The position numbers were made by a program, and so were the translations under genes. Of a stretch of DNA of 60,314 nt, positions 55,195 through 60,314 are shown piece after piece (positions within the stretch are counted from its first letter, which is position 1; every line of letters begins with the position of its first letter). The DNA is taken from NCBI GenBank assembly GCA_031296305.1, contig JARLFZ010000012.1, positions 1 through 60,314 on the forward strand, read 5' to 3'. The notes below the pieces were generated by a model that made no database searches, was not told where the DNA came from, and was given only the letters and a program-made list of their open reading frames with translations. The DNA is from Occallatibacter sp. (GTDB taxonomy: Bacteria > Acidobacteriota > Terriglobia > Terriglobales > Acidobacteriaceae).

Positions 55195-55233
55195 ATATCA
55201 GAATGCCAAAGCGCGACCCGACGCAGTCAGACT

Positions 55234-56955
55234 CTACCCCAGCGCCGCCACAACCGCCGCATTCAAGGCATTCAGGCCCGCGCTTACATCGGCTCCGAGA
55301 TGAACCCTCAGGGCGCGCCGCCCGCGCGCCTCCAGCACCGCCAGATCCCCGGCCGCCTGGGCGTCGATCACCACCCCGAAACTGTATCGCTGCCCCGGAA
55401 TCTCCGCGTCTTCGGCATGCGCCGCGGTGATCTGCAAAAACACGCCCGTGTTCGGCCCGCCTTTGTAATCCTGCCCCGTCGAGTGCAGAAAGCGCGGTCC
55501 GAAACCAAGGCACGTGGCCACGTGTTTGCGATCGCGCACACCGTGCCGCAGCACCTGGATCGCCGCCTCGTGCTCGGGGAACATGGGCAGAAAGGCCAGC
55601 GCCGCAAAGTAGTCGCCCGCGCGCAGTTCTCCCAGATGCGCGCGCAAAAAGCCCGTCAACGAATCGGTAGGCGCCGAGGACCGCAACTTCGCCGCATACG
55701 CCTCCGTCGCGTACAGTTCAATCCCGGCCTCCGACAGCACCGGTTGCCGTTCCGGAAGCGTGCCCGTCTTTTCGTATTCCGTAGTCAGGGCGCGCGTTTC
55801 GATCTTCGCGGCCTCCACGTCAGGCTGGTTGAAAGGATTGATGCCCATCACCGAGCCGGCCACCGCGGTGGCAATCTCCCAAGTGAAGAATTGGCCGAAG
55901 ATTTCGTACAGGTCCTCGATCTCGATGGTCACCACCGGATGGCCGGCAGCCTCGAGAGCCGCAACTTTGGCGTCGAGATCCGCTTGCGCGCTCGCGTCCG
56001 CGGCATTCTTCAGGCGCACGTAGGCAAACACGCGGTCGTTGCCATACACCTCGGGCGCGCCGATGGCCTCGCGATCCACTGGCGTAATTCCCTTGCCCTG
56101 CTTGCCCGTGGACTCAGCGATCAGTTGCTCCAGCCACGCTCCCAGGTCATAAATTTCGGGCGAAGTGAAGATAGTGATCTTGTCGCGCCCGGCGTTGGCT
56201 GCCGAACCCAGCAGCAACCCAAGCTGCGCTCCGGGATTGTTCTGGATCGGCTCTTTTGCGCTGGCCACGCCCTTGGCGGCCTCGTCGAGCAACTGGCCCA
56301 CGTGGAGCCCGGCCACCGTCGCCGCAACCAGGCCGAAATTCGAAAGCGCCGAATACCGCCCGCCGATCTGCGGGTCGCCATAAAAGATGTAGCGGAAGCC
56401 GCCGTCCTTCGCCACCTGCTCCATCTTCGAGCCGGGATCGGTGATGGCCACAAAACGGCTGCCCACATTTGCGGCTCCCACAACCCGGCGCACCTGGTCG
56501 AAGAAAAATTCCTTCAGGATATTGGGCTCGAGCGTGGAACCCGATTTGCTCGCCACGATTACCAGCGTTTCGCCCAGGTCCACCGCTTCGCACGCAGCCA
56601 ACACCTGCGCAGGATCGGTAGAGTCGACGATGTGCAATGCGGGAAAGCCCTCCTGCGGCCCGAAGGTCTTGGCAAGAACCTCAGGACATAAGCTGGAGCC
56701 GCCCATGCCCAGTAGCAAAACCGACGTGAAGCCCCCGCTGCGCACGTCGCCGCCCAGCTCAGCCAGCGCCGAAAGGTCTTTCTGCTGGCGCTCGACAATA
56801 TCGATCCAGCCCATCCACTTCTCTTCGCCATCGCTGTTCCAAAGCGAGGGATCCTTCTTCCAAAAACGCTCGATCTTGCGGTTGGCTTGCCAATCGACGG
56901 TAGCCGCATCCACGGCCCCACGCAGCTCAGACGGAATTGCGAATCGAAAGCTCAT
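55234..56955 (-). CDS. pgi: Glucose-6-phosphate isomerase
   Basis: Interconverts glucose 6-phosphate and fructose 6-phosphate; 573 residues. Visible: SVLLLGMGGSSLCPEV, VASKSGSTLEPN (the sugar-phosphate loop), RFVAITDPGSKM, and GINPFNQPDVEAAK. The C-terminal LHSTGQDYKGGPNTGVFLQI and LRVHLG are like the Pgi half of the transaldolase-Pgi fusions of other bacteria. Here the reading frame starts with MSFRFAIPSELRG and no transaldolase is fused upstream. The ATG at 56955 follows a weak ribosome site. Acts with manA nearby in hexose-phosphate metabolism. Confidence 0.92.
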   Translation of the reverse strand: MSFRFAIPSELRGAVDAATVDWQANRKIERFWKKDPSLWNSDGEEKWMGWIDIVERQQKDLSALAELGGDVRSGGFTSVLLLGMGGSSLCPEVLAKTFGPQEGFPALHIVDSTDPAQVLAACEAVDLGETLVIVASKSGSTLEPNILKEFFFDQVRRVVGAANVGSRFVAITDPGSKMEQVAKDGGFRYIFYGDPQIGGRYSALSNFGLVAATVAGLHVGQLLDEAAKGVASAKEPIQNNPGAQLGLLLGSAANAGRDKITIFTSPEIYDLGAWLEQLIAESTGKQGKGITPVDREAIGAPEVYGNDRVFAYVRLKNAADASAQADLDAKVAALEAAGHPVVTIEIEDLYEIFGQFFTWEIATAVAGSVMGINPFNQPDVEAAKIETRALTTEYEKTGTLPERQPVLSEAGIELYATEAYAAKLRSSAPTDSLTGFLRAHLGELRAGDYFAALAFLPMFPEHEAAIQVLRHGVRDRKHVATCLGFGPRFLHSTGQDYKGGPNTGVFLQITAAHAEDAEIPGQRYSFGVVIDAQAAGDLAVLEARGRRALRVHLGADVSAGLNALNAAVVAALG

Positions 56956-57117
56956 ATGACTATAGATTCTCCATCAAAACTGCGGTTGCACGGCAAAGAT
57001 TGTGCAAAAGTTGTGGGTAAAGGAAGTAAGGACGGCGGGAGAAGAGACGCGGCGATGTAGAAGCAGGCCAGCAGCGCATACTCGATTGTGGAGTATACTG
57101 TGGAATGAGGTCCACAT

Positions 57118-57351
57118 ATGGAAACCGTACAAATCGTCCTCGATAAACCGCTCCTGCGTGCAGCCGACCGGGCAGCCCGTAGCGCACGGCAAAATCGCTC
57201 CGCTCTTATTCGTGACGCCCTCCGCGAGCACTTACGCAGATTGGAGATCGTCGCTATGGAGAAGCGGGAGGCCGAAGGATATCGGAGACATCCTTCTACT
57301 CAGGATGAGGTACTCGACTGGGAGCGGGAGGTCGCGTGGCCGGAGGAATAG
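57118..57351 (+). CDS. Ribbon-helix-helix antitoxin of the MazF-like pair
   Basis: A 77-residue protein. The RHH pattern is TVQIVLDKPLLRAADRAARSARQNRSALIRDALREHL; the acidic C-terminus (YRRHPSTQDEVLDWEREVAWPEE) fits a toxin-binding tail. The last 16 bases overlap the MazF-like gene. tggaatgaggtccacatATG gives a weak ribosome site. Confidence 0.85.
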   Translation: METVQIVLDKPLLRAADRAARSARQNRSALIRDALREHLRRLEIVAMEKREAEGYRRHPSTQDEVLDWEREVAWPEE

Positions 57352-57668
57352 TTAGAGGCGATATACGGTTCTACCAGTTTGCCCAGCCGGATAAGAAAAG
57401 GCCTGTCCTGGTCATTACTCGCGACAATTCCATACGCGTCCTCGCCAATGTAACGGTGGTGCCGATCACCTCTACGATTCGCGGCGTTCCGTCAGAGGTA
57501 CTTCTTAGCGAGGAAGATGGCATGAAAAACCCATGCGCTGTGAATCTCCACAACGCCTTTACTGTTCCCCAATCTAGATTAGGCAGGCGCATCACGCAGC
57601 TTAACCCTTCTCGCATGCACGAGGTCTGCATGGCACTGAGTTACTGCTTTGGTTGTGATTTCAGCTAA
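57336..57668 (+). CDS. MazF/PemK-type endoribonuclease toxin
   Basis: A 110-residue protein with the MazF fold: IVRGDIRFYQFAQPDKKRPVLVITRDN (residues 5-31), VTVVPITSTIRGVPSEVLL, and the CAVNLHNAFTVPQSRLGRRI core. It is predicted to cleave mRNA at short motifs. The start is a GTG inside the antitoxin gene, giving a 16-base overlap and translational coupling. Together they are a complete RHH-MazF type II module. Confidence 0.9.
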   Translation: MAGGIVRGDIRFYQFAQPDKKRPVLVITRDNSIRVLANVTVVPITSTIRGVPSEVLLSEEDGMKNPCAVNLHNAFTVPQSRLGRRITQLNPSRMHEVCMALSYCFGCDFS

Positions 57669-57712
57669 CTGCCATTCCGCTCGCCGCGCACAAAGCCAGC
57701 GTAGTTAGAGGC

Positions 57713-58678
57713 TCACTCCGGCCAGTTCGGCGTAATCCGAATCAAATCCAGTTTCTCGTCCGGCCCGCCCGCATCCTCCAGCACAAACTCCGGCGACGCC
57801 GCGGGCACAGCCACAACGCCCCGCGCCGGCAGCTCCACAGCCTCGAATCCTGCGCCCGTAAGCCGCCCCGACCCCGCCGCCGCAAATAGGTAGGCCAGCC
57901 CCGGCCTCTCGCCGCCGCGCAGGCTCTCACTCGTCCGGCTGCCCTCCACCGGCACCCGCTCCACGCGAAAATACTCCACATCGATCAGCAAGGTGCGATC
58001 GGCGAGCTTCCGCGGCGCAATCTTCCCCGCGCGCGTCGTGAGCTTCGTTGCTTCCAGAGATTTCGCAATGTGCAATTCGCGCCCGCGTCCGTAATCGAAC
58101 ATGCGATACGTCAGGTCGCAATTCTGCTGCGTCTCCAGCAGGATTGGTCCCGGCCAGATGGCGTGGATCGTCCCCGCATCCACAAAAATCATGTCCCCTG
58201 CCGCCACGGGCACGGGGTTCAGGCTCGCCTCCAGCGTGCCCGCATGAATCTCTTTCTCGATCTGGGCAAGCGTCGTGCCGGGTTTCACTCCCAGCGCCAC
58301 CTCCGCGCCGGGTTCGGCGGCCAGCACATACCAGCACTCGGTCTTGCCGCGCGGATCGCCGTATTTTTGCGCCATCTTGTCGTCGGGATGCACCTGCACG
58401 CTCAGCTTTTCCCGCGCGAAAATGGTTTTAATCAGCAGGGGCGAATCCCCAGATGGCGCACCGTCGCCCAACAGCGCTTCGCTCGCTTCAGAAAACAGCG
58501 CGGCCAGCCGCTTGCCCGCGTGCGGCCCGGTCGAAATCAGGCAATCGTCGCCCGTCAGCCACATCTCGCCGATGGGTTCGCCCTCGGCCACGCGATCGTA
58601 CCAGGGACGCAAATCGCGGAACCCCCATGGGCGCGGCGAAATCGCAGGCTCAATGCCAAATGGCGCCAGTTCTGCCAC
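57713..58678 (-). CDS. manA: Mannose-6-phosphate isomerase, class I type
   Basis: Zinc enzyme interconverting mannose 6-phosphate and fructose 6-phosphate; 321 residues. Zinc-ligand motifs are visible: LSVQVHPDD, GKTECWYVL and DAGTIHAIWPGPILLETQQNCDLTYRMFDYGR. It is the short form of the family. I chose the GTG at 58678 because gagga lies 8 bases upstream; a TTG at 58693 overlaps that site. With pgi, 0.8 kb away, it could channel hexose phosphates to GDP-mannose synthesis. Confidence 0.9.
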   Translation of the reverse strand: MAELAPFGIEPAISPRPWGFRDLRPWYDRVAEGEPIGEMWLTGDDCLISTGPHAGKRLAALFSEASEALLGDGAPSGDSPLLIKTIFAREKLSVQVHPDDKMAQKYGDPRGKTECWYVLAAEPGAEVALGVKPGTTLAQIEKEIHAGTLEASLNPVPVAAGDMIFVDAGTIHAIWPGPILLETQQNCDLTYRMFDYGRGRELHIAKSLEATKLTTRAGKIAPRKLADRTLLIDVEYFRVERVPVEGSRTSESLRGGERPGLAYLFAAAGSGRLTGAGFEAVELPARGVVAVPAASPEFVLEDAGGPDEKLDLIRITPNWPE

Positions 58679-58782
58679 AAAATCGCTCCTCAAGTTCGCG
58701 TTCTTGCCATCCTCAATCTAGCAGACCCCCGAGTCTGAAAATCCTCCGGCTCCGAATCTTCCCGTGCTAATCTCTTCCCATC

Positions 58783-60057
58783 ATGCGCTGCCATCTTTGT
58801 TTGCTTCTTGTGACGATCTCGGTGTGTCTCGCCGTGCGCCCCGCCGTGTCGCAGAAGTTTCTTCCCAAGGCCATCAAGTTCCAGGGTGACTCGGAGTACA
58901 GTGATGCGGAGTTGCTCGCCGCAGCCGGGCTTAAGAAGGGTGTGGTCCTCGGCTACACCGAGATGCAGGACTACTCCAAGCGGCTGTTGGCCACCGGCGC
59001 ATTTTCCACGGTAGCCTTCAAGTTCGACGGCCAGGACCTGATCTTCCTGCTCACCCCTTCCCCCGATCTCCTTCCCGTCCGTCTGGAGAATCTCCCTCTC
59101 AAACCCGGCACAGACCTCGATGCAAAACTGCACGCGCAGATCCCGCTCTACCACGGTAAGGTTCCCGCCGACGGTGGGCTCAACGATGACGTGCGCACCG
59201 CTCTCGAAAAGATGCTCGTCGATGAAGGCTTGCAGGCCGCGGTCGTGGCGACCACTGCCGCCGATCAATTCACACACAAAGTCGTTGCGGTCAGCTATTC
59301 CATTTCCGCGCCCCAAGTCACTGTCAGCGTGGCGCATCTCGACGGCGTCTCCGAAGCCTTTGGCACCAGAGTGTGGGCCGTCCTCAACGAAGCGGTCAAG
59401 AACCCATTCAGCACCATGGATTCCACAAGCAACATCGAGCGTGCCGTCGAGCAGTTTTACACTGACCAGGGGTACGCCGCGGCCAAGGTGCAGGTCACGC
59501 GCTCGGGCGATCCCACCACGACGCCAGAAGCCATCGTGGTGCCCTTCGCAGTACAGGTCGTGGAGGGCCGGGTTTACACAATCGCCTCAGTTCATCTGCC
59601 GGCCGAATCGCTGGTGACGCAGGAAGAAATTGAAAAACTGCTCAATACGCCTTCTCCGCAGCCCATGGGCGTTAAGGTGCGTTCGGTCTGGATACTGATC
59701 CAATCGCGGTATCAGGCCAAAGGCTATCTCGATTGCAAAGTCACGCCGTACGCCTCCCTCAACGACGCCGACGCCACCGTCAGCTACAACGTCGACATCG
59801 ATCCCGGCGCGGTCTACCATCTCGCCTTTGTCAAATTTGAGGGTGTCAGCGACGACCTCCGTAATCGCCTCATTCACTATTGGGAAATGATGCCCGGCGA
59901 TCCCTTCGACAAGAGCTATGCGGCCGGTTTCATCTACAAGGTGCAGCAGCAGGACCCCGATCTCCGCCGGTCCCTCGCCGGCGTCAAGATCAAATTCGAT
60001 GTCACGGCCAACCCCAACACGCATGACGTCAACCTCGTGATTCGGCTTGAAAGATAA
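58783..60057 (+). CDS. Exported POTRA-type (BamA/TamA-like N-terminal) protein, first paralogue
   Basis: A 424-residue exported protein with signal peptide (about 1-23, RPAVSQ). POTRA-like strands and helices repeat: AIKFQGDSEYSDAELLAAAGLKKG, then ERAVEQFYTDQGYAAAKVQV, YTIASVHLPAESLVTQEEIEKLL, and a last one with YHLAFVKFEGVSDDLRNRLIHYWEMMPGDPFDKSY. No C-terminal beta-barrel is present, so it is a POTRA-only protein, possibly periplasmic. A second copy begins 95 bp downstream. It may bind outer-membrane proteins in transit. Confidence 0.78.
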   Translation: MRCHLCLLLVTISVCLAVRPAVSQKFLPKAIKFQGDSEYSDAELLAAAGLKKGVVLGYTEMQDYSKRLLATGAFSTVAFKFDGQDLIFLLTPSPDLLPVRLENLPLKPGTDLDAKLHAQIPLYHGKVPADGGLNDDVRTALEKMLVDEGLQAAVVATTAADQFTHKVVAVSYSISAPQVTVSVAHLDGVSEAFGTRVWAVLNEAVKNPFSTMDSTSNIERAVEQFYTDQGYAAAKVQVTRSGDPTTTPEAIVVPFAVQVVEGRVYTIASVHLPAESLVTQEEIEKLLNTPSPQPMGVKVRSVWILIQSRYQAKGYLDCKVTPYASLNDADATVSYNVDIDPGAVYHLAFVKFEGVSDDLRNRLIHYWEMMPGDPFDKSYAAGFIYKVQQQDPDLRRSLAGVKIKFDVTANPNTHDVNLVIRLER

Positions 60058-60151
60058 ACTTCCACTGGCATTGCCGGTGGCCCTCTCATTGGCAAACCGA
60101 TCGGCAATCACGTTGGCCGCGCCGTCCGCAGTTTGCTAATCTTGGCCCAGC

Positions 60152-60314
60152 ATGTTCAAACATTCTGCATGGATTGCCGCGGTTCTTCTTCTCTGCTCTC
60201 TATCATCGCTGGCGCAAAAAAAGCCTTCGCCCGCGCAAAGAAAAGCTCCGGCGCCCGCGATCCGCTTTCAGGGCGCACCCCAATACACGCAGGAGGAGTT
60301 GCTCGCGGCCGCCG
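60152..60314 (+). CDS. Second POTRA-type paralogue, cut by the window end
   Basis: Only the first 54 codons are visible: signal peptide (MFKHSAWIAAVLLLCSLSSLAQ), a Lys/Pro-rich spacer, then AIRFQGAPQYTQEELLAAA, which matches AIKFQGDSEYSDAELLAAA of the upstream protein. Same strand and probably the same transcript. The 3' end lies outside the window. Confidence 0.8.
   Translation, partial: MFKHSAWIAAVLLLCSLSSLAQKKPSPAQRKAPAPAIRFQGAPQYTQEELLAAA

Larger units (their letters stand above)
54814..55233. other. Repeat-bearing gene-free region
   Basis: Upstream of the BON gene and downstream of pgi. It holds a ccccaggc/gcctgggg hairpin (55058-55079), REP-3 copy 2 and REP-2 copy 3. No gene is supported. 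Confidence 0.6.

Overview
The window looks like a chromosome segment of an Acidobacteriota genome, most likely class Terriglobia. The evidence is high GC, a short divergent Hfq with a YKSS sequence in its Sm2 motif, a PEP-CTERM protein, a glucuronoyl-esterase-like enzyme, secreted GH2 and TldD/TldE-type proteins, a DUF4129/DUF4350/MoxR/DUF58/SpoIIM/RDD block, and many short palindromic repeats between genes. This assignment comes from recognising gene families by eye; no database was searched. I saw no tRNA, rRNA, CRISPR array, prophage or complete insertion sequence.

Layout. 0.4-5.2 kb: hfq, a PEP-CTERM protein, a large secreted CE15-like esterase, and a decayed hfq fragment. 5.3-13.3 kb: tsaC-type tRNA modification gene, a CYTH protein, an orphan CpaE-like ATPase, a DUF5995 gene bracketed by 131-bp direct repeats, a small secreted protein, and secA. 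13.4-17.8 kb: a repeat-rich stretch with two MITE-like elements and an 89/90-bp repeat array around a DUF2442 gene, then clpC. 18-23 kb: a LolD-like ATPase, a DUF3303-like protein, ctaB (heme O synthase), DUF4272, and a DUF420 (CtaM-like) protein. 23-29 kb: an unusual minus-strand group of an acidic repeat protein, a zinc-ribbon M48-like protein with a broken HExxH motif, and a zinc-ribbon, membrane-tethered histidine-phosphatase-like protein, plus a lipoprotein and a third MITE-like element. 29.8-33.6 kb: blaI - blaR1-like - htrA, an apparent operon with a palindromic operator. 33.9-41.8 kb: membrane protein - DUF4129 - DUF4350 - moxR - RHH - DUF58, then convergent spoIIM and divergent RDD genes. 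42-45.4 kb: two exported TldD/TldE-like proteins. 45.5-60.3 kb: ssb, malQ, GH2 glycosidase, PpiD/SurA-like chaperone, a Phd/VapC pair, a BON-domain protein, pgi, an RHH/MazF pair, manA, and two tandem POTRA-type proteins, the last cut by the window end.

How it fits together. Much of the content concerns the cell envelope and export (SecA, LolD, HtrA, PpiD, TldD/E, POTRA proteins), protein quality control (ClpC, HtrA), carbohydrate use (CE15, GH2, MalQ, Pgi, ManA) and heme-copper oxidase assembly (CtaB, CtaM-like). The most unusual layer is the repeat landscape: three MITE-like elements with recognisable target-site duplications (one nested in an older repeat copy), hairpin repeats whose stems covary between copies, and repeats that supply stop codons or 3'-end modules to host genes.
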